Positions 18,546-27,467 of a DNA stretch of 64,000 bases are shown here, piece after piece; position 1 is the first letter of the stretch, and the number at the start of each line of letters is the position of its first letter. The notes below the pieces were generated by a model. That model had not been told where the DNA came from. It did no database searches and saw nothing but the letters and a program-made list of their open reading frames with translations. Source of the stretch: Pseudomonas sessilinigenes (lineage in GTDB: Bacteria; Pseudomonadota; Gammaproteobacteria; Pseudomonadales; Pseudomonadaceae); NCBI RefSeq assembly GCF_003850565.1, contig NZ_CP027706.1, forward strand, positions 1,674,001-1,738,000, in the 5' to 3' direction. Position numbers and translations under genes: made by a program.

Positions 18546-19490
18546 CTACAGCGTTTTCACCGGAAAGCAGATATCGAACTCCAGATCGCCGGTTTGATCG
18601 TATCTGGCGTCCACCGGATACAGCTCGAAGGCTGGCCGTGCGTCGGGCTGCATACCACTCTTGGGCAGCCAATCGCGGCACAGTTCGCTCCAGGTATCGG
18701 CGATATCGGGGCCTTTGCCCTGGTAGTGAGTGATCGCATAGAGGCCACCGGGTAGGGTGGTGACGACCGCAGAGTCCCGGCCCTTGAAGTCGAGGGGGAC
18801 TTCGACGCAGGCATCGTAGCGGCATTTTTCGGGTGGGGTGACGTAGGGATCGTCATGGCCGATGCCGTAGCGTGCGCGGCCCATGAGCCCGTTCTCGGCC
18901 ATCCAGGGGATGACGGTCTGCTGCCAGAACAGGCCGATCCCCGGCCCGTAGGCGCCGATATAGCGCAGGTAAGCGACGCGTACGGGTGGCAGTTCCTTGA
19001 TGGTGACCTTCATCGTGAGTTCCTTCAGGTGAATGAAGGCGTCAGGATCGTCGAAGGCCGGGATGTGGGTCTGATCAGGATTGCGCAATTGCCGCAGGCG
19101 TCGTTCGCGGATGTCTTCAAGGCGGCGGTGCCAGCGCTTGGGTTCGGTATCGCGCCAGGTGCTGGGCGATACCGAGAAGTGTTGCTTGAATGCCCGGGAG
19201 AAGGCTTCGCCGGAACCGAAACCGACCTCCAGGGCGATCTCCAGGACCGAGGCCTCGGGCCGGCTGGCCAGCAGGTGGGCGCCACAAGCCAGGCGGCGGC
19301 GTCGCAGGTAGACGCCCAGGGGTTCGCCGACCCAGGCGCTGAACAGGCGATGGAAATGGTAGGGCGAGAAATGGGCCACCTGCGCCAGGTCCGCCAGCTC
19401 CAGGGGCTGGTCCAGATGCTGGTCGATATGCTCCAGCACCCGGTTCATGCGCAGGGTGTATTCGTGGAGGCTGTGATAGGCGGGGCTCAT
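18546..19490 (-). CDS. AraC-family regulator with C-terminal GyrI-like effector domain
   Basis: A 314-residue protein with, unusually, the DNA-binding domain first: two AraC helix-turn-helices at residues about 10-110 (LELADLAQVAHFSPYHFHRLF and VLEIALEVGFGSGEAFSRAF). A GyrI/SbmC-like effector domain follows from about residue 155 (MKVTIKELPPVRVAYLRYIGAYG). Rob/SoxS-type regulators with this layout bind small hydrophobic molecules. A DUF899 gene lies upstream on the same strand 66 bp away and could be a co-regulated partner. Confidence 0.85.
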   Translation of the reverse strand: MSPAYHSLHEYTLRMNRVLEHIDQHLDQPLELADLAQVAHFSPYHFHRLFSAWVGEPLGVYLRRRRLACGAHLLASRPEASVLEIALEVGFGSGEAFSRAFKQHFSVSPSTWRDTEPKRWHRRLEDIRERRLRQLRNPDQTHIPAFDDPDAFIHLKELTMKVTIKELPPVRVAYLRYIGAYGPGIGLFWQQTVIPWMAENGLMGRARYGIGHDDPYVTPPEKCRYDACVEVPLDFKGRDSAVVTTLPGGLYAITHYQGKGPDIADTWSELCRDWLPKSGMQPDARPAFELYPVDARYDQTGDLEFDICFPVKTL

Positions 19491-19556
19491 GCCTACAGCT
19501 TAGTCGGCGCAGCAGCGGGACTGCCAGCGCAGTCTCGCTGCCGATCGAGTGGGCGT

Positions 19557-20303
19557 TCAATCCGTGCAACAGCAACCCTGTGCCTTCGGGTTGCTGGGGG
19601 TGTCGTCATAGCGGTCATGATGGCGGACCCAGTTCATGATGGGCCCCTCGTTACGGCCCTTGGGTGCCAGGTCGAGGAAGTTGTACGTGCCTATCAGCAG
19701 ATCCAGGCCCCGGGTGTACGTGGAGTAGGTATGGAAGATCTCGCCCTGTTCGTTGCGATAGAACACGCTCAGGCCGGGCAGTTCTTCCTCGTTGCTGTTG
19801 ATGGGCGCGTAGTTGTAGCTGGCCGTGGCAGTGCCCCGTTGCTCGTTGCTGAAGCTGACGCCGAAGTCCTGGTTGAAATCTTCGCCAGCGCTGGAGACCC
19901 AGTCGAACTGCCATCCCATGCGTTGGCGAAAAGCCTGGAACTGTTCGTAGGGCGCATGGGACACCGCCACCAGCGCTATATCGTGATGGGCCAGGTGCTG
20001 GTTGGCACCATCGAAATGATCGGCCAGGAACGAGCACCCCTTGCAACCTTCCGCCCAGCCTGCACCGAACATGAAGTGATAGACCAGTAACTGGCTGCGG
20101 CCACCGAACAGGTCCGCCAGGCTCAATGTGCCCTGCGGTCCCTGGAAACGATAAGGCTTGTCGATCCGCACCCACGGCAGCGCCCGGCGTTCGGCGCTGA
20201 GCAGGTCGCGTTGGCGGGTGAAGGCTTTTTCGTGGAGTAGATGCTGCTTGCGTGCTTCGAGCCATTGTTCCCGGGTGACCACGGGATGATCGCTGATATC
20301 CAT
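19557..20303 (-). CDS. DUF899 family thioredoxin-like protein
   Basis: A 248-residue protein of the DUF899 family, a thioredoxin-like fold. The family blocks are visible: ALPWVRIDKPYRFQGPQG, the LVYHFMFGAGWAEGCKGCSF segment with a C-x2-C pair where thioredoxins hold their redox centre, and the GISVFY-like ELPGLSVFYR region. The C-terminus ends GCCCTD, a cysteine cluster that could bind a metal or serve in thiol exchange. Function in the family is not established. It may share a transcript with the AraC/GyrI regulator downstream. Confidence 0.8.
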   Translation of the reverse strand: MDISDHPVVTREQWLEARKQHLLHEKAFTRQRDLLSAERRALPWVRIDKPYRFQGPQGTLSLADLFGGRSQLLVYHFMFGAGWAEGCKGCSFLADHFDGANQHLAHHDIALVAVSHAPYEQFQAFRQRMGWQFDWVSSAGEDFNQDFGVSFSNEQRGTATASYNYAPINSNEEELPGLSVFYRNEQGEIFHTYSTYTRGLDLLIGTYNFLDLAPKGRNEGPIMNWVRHHDRYDDTPSNPKAQGCCCTD

Positions 20304-20462
20304 GACGTCTCTCCTCGAACTGTGGAATGGGTCCTACACACGCTAGTCGTTTGCCATACCGTCGGATCGACAAGCTGCCCAGTGGTGCGAATGGCTTGAA
20401 CGGCTGGTGTGCCTACGGGTCACAACTCAGGTAAGGCATTCCATCCTGGAGGGCGAATCAAC

Positions 20463-20855
20463 ATGGCGACTTACAATTGGGATCTGATCGAGCGCTTGCT
20501 GCACGAGGTGCAGAACGGCGCCGGCCATAGTTTCACTCCGCGGCCCTATGCCGAACAGCATGCTGCGGCGATGGCCGCCGAAGGTGAATCCACGGGCAAC
20601 CTGGATGAACTGAAGACCACCGCTAGCGAGTACGAAAAGCTGCTGCTGGACCGGCACTTCATCCAGAGCAGGCCGGAGCAGGAGGGTGGCAACGGCGAGA
20701 ACTTCATGCTCACCCCACGGGGTTCGAGCCTGCTGTGCCTGCTCGACAGCAGTATTCCGGGCAATGATCATCCACGCCAAGTGCTGGATGAGCAGGTCGA
20801 CGCGCTGGACCCTGCCACCTTCGACGAGTTGGCCTCCAAGGCGCAGATTGCCTGA
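20463..20855 (+). CDS. Small conserved protein, winged-helix-like (DUF2513-like)
   Basis: A 130-residue cytoplasmic protein. Its opening YNWDLIERLLHEVQN followed later by EYEKLLLDRHFIQ and FMLTPRGSSLLCLL has the pattern of DUF2513-type winged helices, where a helix pair is followed by a beta hairpin carrying LT-x-x-G. I rate this likeness moderate. No DNA-binding role is shown. A GGAGGGCGAATCAAC stretch gives a reasonable ribosome binding site for the ATG at 20463. It abuts the convergent lipoprotein gene with a 1-bp gap. Confidence 0.6.
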   Translation: MATYNWDLIERLLHEVQNGAGHSFTPRPYAEQHAAAMAAEGESTGNLDELKTTASEYEKLLLDRHFIQSRPEQEGGNGENFMLTPRGSSLLCLLDSSIPGNDHPRQVLDEQVDALDPATFDELASKAQIA

Positions 20856-20856
20856 A

Positions 20857-21726
20857 TCAGTTCTGCCTGGCGTTCTGTAAGCATTTCAAGGCGCTGAAGT
20901 CCTTGCGCACGCCATCGAGCTTCTTCAGCAGGCGCTGGCGTTGTTCCGGGCTGCTATCGGCCATCAGGTCGACCAGCAGGCTGCGCGCAGCCTCCTCGGT
21001 ATGGGCGTAGGCCTGGCGATAGTCGTCGGTCCATAGGCTTTCACGCTCGATCAGCAATTGCTCGACGCGTTGTGGGAAGTCGCTGGACCGACGCTGTTGT
21101 ACCGCGGCGCGAAATAGCGCCTGCCAGTGGGCTCGGTTGGCGATCCATTGCCGGTTCTGTTCCCCCAGCGAAACGGACCACCGTTCGACACGTCGCTGCT
21201 GGCTCGGACTCAGGCTGCCCAGCCAAGCCTTCAGGCGCTTGTCCATGCGTTGGCTGCGCTGTTCGATCTGTTGCGCCAGGGACGGTTCCAGGTACTGCTC
21301 GCGGCGTTCCTGCAGATCCTTGGCCAGTGACTTGTTCAACTGTGCCACTTGTTGATCGTCCAGGCCTTGCAGCAGCTCTATGGCCGACGGTGCGACCTGG
21401 CGTGCGATTTCGGCAATGGCCTGCTTGGCCTCTTGCGTGCGTGCTTGCAGGGCCTGGTCGTTGACCTGGTTGTCCTGGACCATCAATTGCAAGCGGTCGA
21501 GCCAGTCCAGGTAGCCTGGCAGCTGGGTGCTGCAATGCCAGTGCAGATGCTGCTGCAGGCGTTGGTCGAACCAGCTTTTCTGCTCGCCGGTCATCTCCAG
21601 GTAGTCGTTGAGGCTCCAGGGGATGATGACGTCAAGGTTGCGGTAGGCCAGGCCGACCCGGCTGCAGGCAGCGAGCGACATACCAAGAATCAGCAGCGGG
21701 ATGAGCAGGCAGCGCCAGCGCGACAT
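20857..21726 (-). CDS. DUF6279 family lipoprotein
   Basis: A 289-residue lipoprotein with lipobox L-A-A-C (lipidated Cys21) and an almost wholly alpha-helical, charged mature part with LQ-rich heptad-like stretches. The motif SRVGLAYRNLDVIIPW directly after the lipidated cysteine is characteristic of DUF6279 lipoproteins of proteobacteria, whose function is not known. It probably sits at the outer membrane facing the periplasm. Confidence 0.75.
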   Translation of the reverse strand: MSRWRCLLIPLLILGMSLAACSRVGLAYRNLDVIIPWSLNDYLEMTGEQKSWFDQRLQQHLHWHCSTQLPGYLDWLDRLQLMVQDNQVNDQALQARTQEAKQAIAEIARQVAPSAIELLQGLDDQQVAQLNKSLAKDLQERREQYLEPSLAQQIEQRSQRMDKRLKAWLGSLSPSQQRRVERWSVSLGEQNRQWIANRAHWQALFRAAVQQRRSSDFPQRVEQLLIERESLWTDDYRQAYAHTEEAARSLLVDLMADSSPEQRQRLLKKLDGVRKDFSALKCLQNARQN

Positions 21727-21798
21727 ATCCGAGTCCCTGGGAGTGCGGTTCTTGCATCTGAACCCGGAAGGCCCCCAGCAGTTCAGCGCTCGTACTGA

Positions 21799-22518
21799 CT
21801 AGTAGAGCGCCCGCTCGGCCTTGAAGGTCAACAAGCCGTCGCATTGGCTGTTGTGCCCCGAATAGGCCGAGCAATTGCTGCCGTTGAGGCTGGAATCGCT
21901 GTAGATCAGGTTCAGGTCGATTCCCAACCAGGGCCGCGAGAACTTGATCGACCAGTCGTTGAAGCCCGCCACATATCCCCCCTTGGCCACTGACACGGCG
22001 TTGTTGAGCCGGTAGTTGGTGTATTTGACGCTGACTCCGATGCCGAACGGCGGATTGCCGCCCAGGTCGGCGAACAGCGTGCTATTGCGCCGGTCCGGGT
22101 CATTGCTCAAGGCGGCGCCGAACCGACTGCCCAGCAGGGTCAGGCCGCCGTAGAACTCCTTGCTGTCCTGGGTGCGCAGTTGCGGGTAGTTGTAGTGGAT
22201 CACCCCCAATTCGTACCCCAGGCTCCGGTCGAGCGGTTGCTTGAAGCCCAGGTAGGAATCCATCTCGAGACGGCTTGCCGGGCTCAGGCCCATGCTCGGC
22301 GACCACTGGCCGAAGTACCAGCCGCTGTCGTGGCTCAGGTCGAGACCGCCGTGTACGGAGCCGCTGGAGGCGGGCTTGACCAGGCCTTGGGCCATGCTGC
22401 GGCTGGGGCTGGTGCCGAGCTTGAGGTCGAAGTCGCCCAGTTCGCGCTGGAAGATCTGGCCGTGGGCCAAGGGGCAGGCCAGCAGCAGGGCCAAAGCCAT
22501 AATTGAAGGTTTGAGCAT
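21799..22518 (-). CDS. TorF family putative porin
   Basis: A 239-residue outer membrane protein with signal peptide MLKPSIMALALLLACPLAHG and amphipathic strands. The block YLGFKQPLDRSLGYELGVIHYNYP marks the Gcw_chp/TorF family. Two cysteines near the C-terminus (NCSAYSGHNSQC) may form a disulfide in the last loop. The final residue is Tyr (ERALY), not the usual Phe, but still aromatic. Family members are barrels of unknown substrate. The gene lies 72 bp upstream of the DUF6279 gene on the same strand. Confidence 0.75.
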   Translation of the reverse strand: MLKPSIMALALLLACPLAHGQIFQRELGDFDLKLGTSPSRSMAQGLVKPASSGSVHGGLDLSHDSGWYFGQWSPSMGLSPASRLEMDSYLGFKQPLDRSLGYELGVIHYNYPQLRTQDSKEFYGGLTLLGSRFGAALSNDPDRRNSTLFADLGGNPPFGIGVSVKYTNYRLNNAVSVAKGGYVAGFNDWSIKFSRPWLGIDLNLIYSDSSLNGSNCSAYSGHNSQCDGLLTFKAERALY

Positions 22519-22712
22519 GCAGCACTCCTTGAACTGCGTGGAGTGTCAACCTGAAGGCGGGCTGAAACGTTTATTCCGTGGGCGCAAGGATACCGGCCTG
22601 CGCTTGTGGATAGAGGCCGTTCGTCGGTTTTCCAAGGAGGGAGGAGTAGCAGAGGTGCCAGTCCTGGCGCTTCATGGGTAAGCGCCGAGGGACCAGGACA
22701 ATACGCGAGGGG

Positions 22713-22904
22713 TTACTTCTTGCCGAGGCTGATCTGCTTGGAGGGGCTGAAAGTCTGGCCGCTGACGCCCTTGGCGATCTGCTGGATTTCGCCGCCGGAT
22801 TTCAGGAACGCTGCGATCTGTTCGTTGATGGATTCGCTGGTTTCAACGGCGGGAGCTGGTTTTGCTTTACTGCTGTTGGATGCTTTTACTCGCATGGCGG
22901 CCAT
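22713..22904 (-). CDS. Small conserved basic protein of unknown function
   Basis: A 63-residue protein with a disordered, basic Ala/Lys/Ser N-terminus (MAAMRVKASNSSKAKPAPA) and a compact helical segment INEQIAAFLKSGGEIQQIAKGVSG. The latter resembles small pseudomonad proteins in which a helix is followed by a KGVSGQ tail. It has an AAGG ribosome binding site 4 bp from the ATG. I do not know a function; the basic tail suggests RNA or DNA binding. Confidence 0.6.
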   Translation of the reverse strand: MAAMRVKASNSSKAKPAPAVETSESINEQIAAFLKSGGEIQQIAKGVSGQTFSPSKQISLGKK

Positions 22905-23255
22905 TTAACCTTCGGGAAAATTAATTTGGCCAGCCATCCTAACAGAATTATTCGATAATTGTCCGTTGGGCATTCTCCGGCGCACTAGCGCAGGTCTTTC
23001 TTATTCCTGAATTTATCTTGCAAATAGCCTTATAAGTCACTGTTTTAAATCAGGACTTGTGGCCTTGGGCGCCAGCCCGGGCTGGCGCTGTTGTCGTTGC
23101 CCAAGCTCGGATCGGCCTGACGAGTGGAGCGCCAGGCGATGCCTGGTCAGGAATCTCCGGGGCTTGGCGCGGATTTTCTCCATGGCCGTCTCCCGAGCGT
23201 CAACCTGGACATGGAAAACAGGTAGAATGCCGCCCACGCAATGAGGGTATTGGAA
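22905..23255. other. Divergent intergenic region with a 20-bp perfect palindrome
   Basis: A 351-bp gap between the 63-residue protein gene (minus) and the S1 protein gene (plus). The left part is AT-rich and should hold both promoters, though no strong sigma-70 pair is evident. At 23069-23088 lies a perfect 20-bp palindrome with 10-bp arms beginning GCGCCAGCCC; it has no T-run, so it may be a protein site or an RNA hairpin in the leader. Confidence 0.55.
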
Positions 23256-24092
23256 ATGGCTTTAGTCGGGCGCTACAACAGCTTGCAAGTGGTTAAGCAT
23301 ACTAACTTCGGTTTGTATCTGGATGGCGGTGCGGATGGCGAGATATTGCTGCCCAATCGTTATATTCCGAAGGATATTCCCAGCGAAGATGAAGATTGGC
23401 TGAATGTCTTTGTCTATCTGGACAGTACCGACAAGTTAATTGCAACGACCGAGAAACCGAAAGTTCAAGTAGGCGAATTTGCCAGTCTGAAGGTCGTCGA
23501 GGTCAACAGTATCGGCGTATTCCTGGACTGGGGACTGCCCAAGGACCTGCTGCTGCCGTATTCGGAAGAGAAGCGCCAGTTGAATGCCGGCGATTACTGC
23601 GTGGTGCACGTCTATCTGGATCGCCATACCCGCCGTATCACCGCCACCGCTCGGCTGGATCGCTACCTGGACAAGACGCCGGCCAACTACCAGGCTGGCC
23701 AGGAAGTCGACTTGCTGGTGGTGGAGTCCACCGACATGGGCTTCAAGGCCATCATCAACAACAAGCACTGGGGCCTGATCCACAAGAACGAAGTGTTCAA
23801 GTTCCTGCGGCCAGGCATGCAGGAAAAGGGCTTTATCAAGGAAGTGCGGGCCGACGGCAAGGTCAGCCTGAGCCTGCAACCGGTAGGCGAGCAGGCCGGC
23901 AGCAGCCTGAATGCCAAGATCCTGGCCAAGCTGCGGGAAAGCAACGGTACCCTGGCTGTCAGCGACAAGAGCGATCCGGCGTTGATCAGTCGTTTGTTCG
24001 GTGTCAGCAAGGGCAACTTCAAGAAAGCCATCGGCGCGCTCTACAAGCAAGGGCAGATCGTCATCCACGCCGATCGTATCGAACTCAGCTAA
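23256..24092 (+). CDS. S1-domain RNA-binding protein, CvfB-like
   Basis: A 278-residue protein of the CvfB/YitL family: three S1-like OB domains (about residues 1-60, 68-130 and 140-210), where repeated GVFLDWGLPKDLLLP-type strands are visible, and a C-terminal winged helix (ISRLFGVSKGNFKKAIGALYKQG). In firmicutes CvfB binds RNA and affects virulence gene expression; in pseudomonads the role is not well defined. The ATG at 23256 gives the usual family start MALVGRYN; a start five codons upstream is less likely. Confidence 0.85.
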   Translation: MALVGRYNSLQVVKHTNFGLYLDGGADGEILLPNRYIPKDIPSEDEDWLNVFVYLDSTDKLIATTEKPKVQVGEFASLKVVEVNSIGVFLDWGLPKDLLLPYSEEKRQLNAGDYCVVHVYLDRHTRRITATARLDRYLDKTPANYQAGQEVDLLVVESTDMGFKAIINNKHWGLIHKNEVFKFLRPGMQEKGFIKEVRADGKVSLSLQPVGEQAGSSLNAKILAKLRESNGTLAVSDKSDPALISRLFGVSKGNFKKAIGALYKQGQIVIHADRIELS

Positions 24093-24162
24093 GACTCTCT
24101 GCGGGCCTGGCCTGCGCATTCCCGATGATCAGGCCGGCCTGCGCCCAGCCGTTGGGCACGAC

Positions 24163-24191
24163 AGCACCAATTTGCCGCGCAGGTTGGTGCT
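24163..24191 (+). terminator. Stem-loop after the S1-protein gene
   Basis: Perfect 8-bp stem AGCACCAA / TTGGTGCT with a 13-nt loop, 70 bp after the stop codon. There is no T-run, so it is at best a weak terminator. Confidence 0.35.
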
Positions 24192-24320
24192 TGTGATCGA
24201 CTCAGGCACCAGCGCCATCGCGCAACCACAGGCGCAGCGATGTGCCTGTATTTCCATGGGGATGTAGCCGCTCCCATGCACAGGGTCATCAGGTGCAAGA
24301 TCGCCATCAAAGGAAGAATC

Positions 24321-25166
24321 ATGGATTTCAAGGGAAAAACCGCGATTGTCACTGGGGCCGGGAGAGGGCTGGGCCTGGCGTATGCCTGTAGCCTCGCCGA
24401 GCAGGGCGCCCAGGTCGTGATCAGCGACTTGGGGACGGACCGGTCCGGTGCCGGTAGCGAGATGCAGGTGGCTTTCCAGGCTGCCGAGGGGTTAAAAGCC
24501 CAGGGCCGGAACGTGATTGCCCACGCTGGAGATCTGGCCGATGAACAGGTTGCCCGGCAGTTGGTGGAGCTGGCTGTCGAGACCTTCGGCGGCTTGGACA
24601 TCATCATTCACAACGCTGGCTGGGTGGGGTACCAGGGGATCGAGGACGCGGAGGCCGGCTTTCTCCAGCGAGCCCTGGACGTCAACATCCAGGCCCCAAT
24701 CTGGCTGTGCAAGCATGCCTGGAAATACCTCAAGCGCTCCGAGGCCCCACGGGTGGTACTGACCACATCCGATCGGGCCATGTACCAGCAATACGCCCAG
24801 ACCGGCCTGGCAGCCTACGCAGCGGGCAAGATGGCGCAGTTGGGCATCATGAATGCCCTGAGCATGGAGGGCCTGGAGCATGGGATCCTGGTGAATGCAG
24901 TCTCGCCGGTGGCCAAGACCCGGATGTGGGGGGTAACGCAAGCCCCCAGCGACCTCAAGCCGGAATGGGTCAGCCCCGGGGTGATCTACCTGGCCAGTGC
25001 TGCCTGTCGCGATACCGGCTATGTTCTGCGGGCCAGCAATGGTCAGTTCACCGCGACTCGCTTCAGTGAGAATCCGGGAGTCGATTATCCGATGGACCTG
25101 GCCCGGGTCGAGGCCGCCAGCGCCGAGGAGATCGCCCGGCTCTGGGAGAGCATCAGGGAGTCCTGA
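24321..25166 (+). CDS. Short-chain dehydrogenase/reductase
   Basis: A 281-residue classical-type SDR. The cofactor motif TGAGRGLG lies at residues 11-18, NAG at 98-100, and the catalytic serine, tyrosine and lysine are S150, Y166 and K170 (YAAGK). The aspartate in ISDLG after strand 2 suggests NAD preference over NADP. The ATG at 24321 follows an AAAGGAAG ribosome binding site. Sequence style resembles the dehydrogenase domain of multifunctional beta-oxidation enzymes, but the substrate is unknown. It is convergent with the YbfB-type MFS gene. Confidence 0.85.
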   Translation: MDFKGKTAIVTGAGRGLGLAYACSLAEQGAQVVISDLGTDRSGAGSEMQVAFQAAEGLKAQGRNVIAHAGDLADEQVARQLVELAVETFGGLDIIIHNAGWVGYQGIEDAEAGFLQRALDVNIQAPIWLCKHAWKYLKRSEAPRVVLTTSDRAMYQQYAQTGLAAYAAGKMAQLGIMNALSMEGLEHGILVNAVSPVAKTRMWGVTQAPSDLKPEWVSPGVIYLASAACRDTGYVLRASNGQFTATRFSENPGVDYPMDLARVEAASAEEIARLWESIRES

Positions 25167-25174
25167 GCGTGCGC

Positions 25175-26335
25175 TCAGGTCAGTGCCGTACACGAGCGGG
25201 CCTGGGGTTGCCGGGCCAATAGCAGGCCACCACTGAGCAGCAGGCCAACACCGGCCACCATCAACGCCAGCTGCAAGCTGCCGCTGAAGTGGCTGCTCAG
25301 GGCGGCCAGCAAGGGGCCGCTCAGCTGGCCTGTGGCAAAGCAGGCGGTGAGCAGTCCGGTATTGCGTTGGGCTGCCTGGGGCGCCAGTTCCCGGGAGCGC
25401 TGCATCACCAGTTGCATGCAGGACAGGAACGGCGTGCCACACAGCACTACCCCCAGCAACAATCCCCAGCCGTTGCCCAACAGGCAGGCGAAGACACCGG
25501 CCGCCTGTAGCCACAAGGTTGCGATCAGCCATTGGCGAGTGCCGTCCGGTGTGTGCCGGCGCAGGCTGACCAGGGCCACGCCCAGTGCTGCGGCGAGGCC
25601 GAAGCCGGGCCAGAACAGGTCGGCCTGCCACTGGCCCTGGAACCGTGCGCTGGCCATTTGCGAGAGGAAGGTCGCCGGGATGATGTAGCCCACCCCATAC
25701 AGGCCATAGACCAACCCCAGGCGCCCAATGCCCTGGCCATTGGACACGGCATCCTGTCGGGTACTGCCTGGCGTCGTGGTGGGAGGCGGCAGGATCGTCA
25801 GGATCGCCAGTAGCATCAACAGCCCAGCGGCGGCATACAGCAGCCACAGGTCGGCTGAGTCGTGCCCCAGTAGATTGGACCCCAGGGCCAACAGGCCGGT
25901 GAGCATGATGCCCAGGCCCGGCCCGGCGAACACCAGGGCGCCCAGCCGGGGTCGACCGGCAGCCTGGGCCAGGGGTTGGCTCAGGGCGGTGATCATCACC
26001 AGCACCCAGGCACTGGCCACGCCGGTCCCGAAACGCAGCAACAGATGCGGCCAGAACCCCCAGGCCCAGAACGAAGCCAGTGTCAGCAGCACGCACAACC
26101 AGAGTCCCCCCAGCAAGCGCAGGCGTACCTGGGGCGGGCGCCGGGCGAACATCGCATCCAGTGCGCCGAGGAGATAGCCCAGGTAGTTGGCGGCAGCGAC
26201 CAGCCCTCCAGCGGTCAGGTCGACCTGGCCCTCGCTGATCAGGTGCGGCAACTGTGGGGTCAGGGCGAAGCGACCAATGCCCATGGCGATCATCAAGGCA
26301 ATGAAGCTGGCGAGTAGGCGGATCAGGGGGGACAT
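25175..26335 (-). CDS. YbfB/YjiJ family MFS transporter
   Basis: A 386-residue, 12-helix MFS protein. The opening FIALMIAMGIGRFALTPQLPHLI with the G-I-G-R-F-A-x-T-P signature and the following GLVAAANYLGYLLGAL block define the YbfB/YjiJ group. Substrates in this group are mostly unassigned. It is divergent from a LysR gene across 104 bp, which suggests a regulator-transporter pair. Confidence 0.85.
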   Translation of the reverse strand: MSPLIRLLASFIALMIAMGIGRFALTPQLPHLISEGQVDLTAGGLVAAANYLGYLLGALDAMFARRPPQVRLRLLGGLWLCVLLTLASFWAWGFWPHLLLRFGTGVASAWVLVMITALSQPLAQAAGRPRLGALVFAGPGLGIMLTGLLALGSNLLGHDSADLWLLYAAAGLLMLLAILTILPPPTTTPGSTRQDAVSNGQGIGRLGLVYGLYGVGYIIPATFLSQMASARFQGQWQADLFWPGFGLAAALGVALVSLRRHTPDGTRQWLIATLWLQAAGVFACLLGNGWGLLLGVVLCGTPFLSCMQLVMQRSRELAPQAAQRNTGLLTACFATGQLSGPLLAALSSHFSGSLQLALMVAGVGLLLSGGLLLARQPQARSCTALT

Positions 26336-26439
26336 GACGGTTTTTCCGGCGGCAGGAACAGTGACCGCCAGGCTAGAGCGAATTGACTTTCGTTAAAAAT
26401 GAATAATATTAAGCAACTTGTTCAGTTTTGGAGAAGGTC

Positions 26440-27333
26440 ATGGAGTTCAGCCAGTTGCGTATTTTCCAGGCAGTGGCCGAGGAAGGCTCCATCACCCGTG
26501 CGGCGGAACGTTTGCACCGGGTGCCATCGAATCTCTCGACCCGCCTCAAACAACTGGAGGAGCAGTTGGGCGTCGAATTGTTTCTGCGTGAACGCCAACG
26601 CCTGCAATTATCGCCAGCGGGCAAGGTGCTGCTGGACTACACAGCGCGTCTGTTCGCCTTGCGTGACGAGGCCCAGGCCGCGGTACAGGGCGGCCAGCCA
26701 GCCGGAGACTTCGTCCTGGGCACCATGTACAGCACCGCGGCGATCCACTTGCCTGGGTTGCTGGCGCGTTATCACCGGGCCTATCCGGCAGTGAACCTGC
26801 AGGTGCAGTCCGGACCCACCGGGGAATTGCTCGAGGGCCTGTTGACTGGGCGCCTGGATGCGGCGTTGGTGGACGGACCGCTGGAACTGGCGGGGCTGGA
26901 CGGCGTTGTCTTGTGCGATGAGACCCTGGTGCTGATCACCGAGATCGAGCATCCGCCGGTGCGCACGGCCCTGGATGTGGAGGGGCGAGCGGTGTTCACC
27001 TTTCGCCAGGGGTGTTCCTATCGCATGCGCCTGGAGTCCTGGTTCTCCCACTACCATGCGGCCATGGGGCGGGCGATGGAGATCGAGTCCTACCAGAGCA
27101 TGCTGGCCTGCGTGATTGCCGGTTCCGGCGTGGCCCTGATGGCTCGCTCCATGCTCGACAGCCTGCCGGGACGCGATCGCGTAGCGGTCCATCCCCTGGC
27201 TGAGCCGTTCACTCATTCCACCACGTGGCTGATGTGGCGCAGAGGCATGGTTGGGGCCAATCTCAATGCCTGGATCGAGTTGCAACAAGGTTCTTTCGAG
27301 GCGATGGAGCAGCCGGCGAGGGCCATGGCGTGA
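26440..27333 (+). CDS. LysR-family regulator (PtrR-like)
   Basis: A 297-residue LysR protein: winged helix at residues about 3-62 (SITRAAERLHRVPSNLSTRLKQLE) and effector domain about 90-285. The RVPSNLSTRLKQLE recognition helix is that of the PtrR/YneJ-type subgroup, in E. coli linked to putrescine use, and in many genomes found next to YbfB/YjiJ transporters as here. The ATG at 26440 follows GGAGAAGG; one four codons upstream is less well placed. It most likely controls the divergent MFS gene. Confidence 0.82.
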   Translation: MEFSQLRIFQAVAEEGSITRAAERLHRVPSNLSTRLKQLEEQLGVELFLRERQRLQLSPAGKVLLDYTARLFALRDEAQAAVQGGQPAGDFVLGTMYSTAAIHLPGLLARYHRAYPAVNLQVQSGPTGELLEGLLTGRLDAALVDGPLELAGLDGVVLCDETLVLITEIEHPPVRTALDVEGRAVFTFRQGCSYRMRLESWFSHYHAAMGRAMEIESYQSMLACVIAGSGVALMARSMLDSLPGRDRVAVHPLAEPFTHSTTWLMWRRGMVGANLNAWIELQQGSFEAMEQPARAMA

Positions 27334-27382
27334 GTCCGTGGGCGATTGGCCATAATCCGGTAACAGTTCATTGCCATCACGG

Positions 27383-27443
27383 AGCGGCGCACAGGAAAAC
27401 TTAGGGCTATTATCTGCATTAAGGCGGCACAGACTTCGCCGCT
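27383..27443 (+). promoter_or_regulatory. Structured leader of the PA1414-like gene with two exclusive hairpins
   Basis: AGCGGCG at 27383-27389 is complementary to CGCCGCT at 27437-27443, giving a long-range 7-bp stem. GCGGC at 27424-27428 competes for the same downstream strand (GCCGC at 27438-27442) to form a local hairpin. Only one can exist at a time. In P. aeruginosa the corresponding locus yields the SicX small RNA, as far as I recall; whether an sRNA is made here is inference. Confidence 0.4.
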
Positions 27444-27467
27444 CGGCACGACCCTTGAGGGGGCACT

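Noticed and set aside
20304..20462. Promoter signals between the DUF899 and DUF2513-like genes
   Set aside because: No clear -35/-10 pair could be seen.
27346..27359. An ANR/FNR box before the PA1414-like gene
   Set aside because: Only the TTG and ATC cores fit, and no -10 box lies at the right distance, so it is not listed as a feature.
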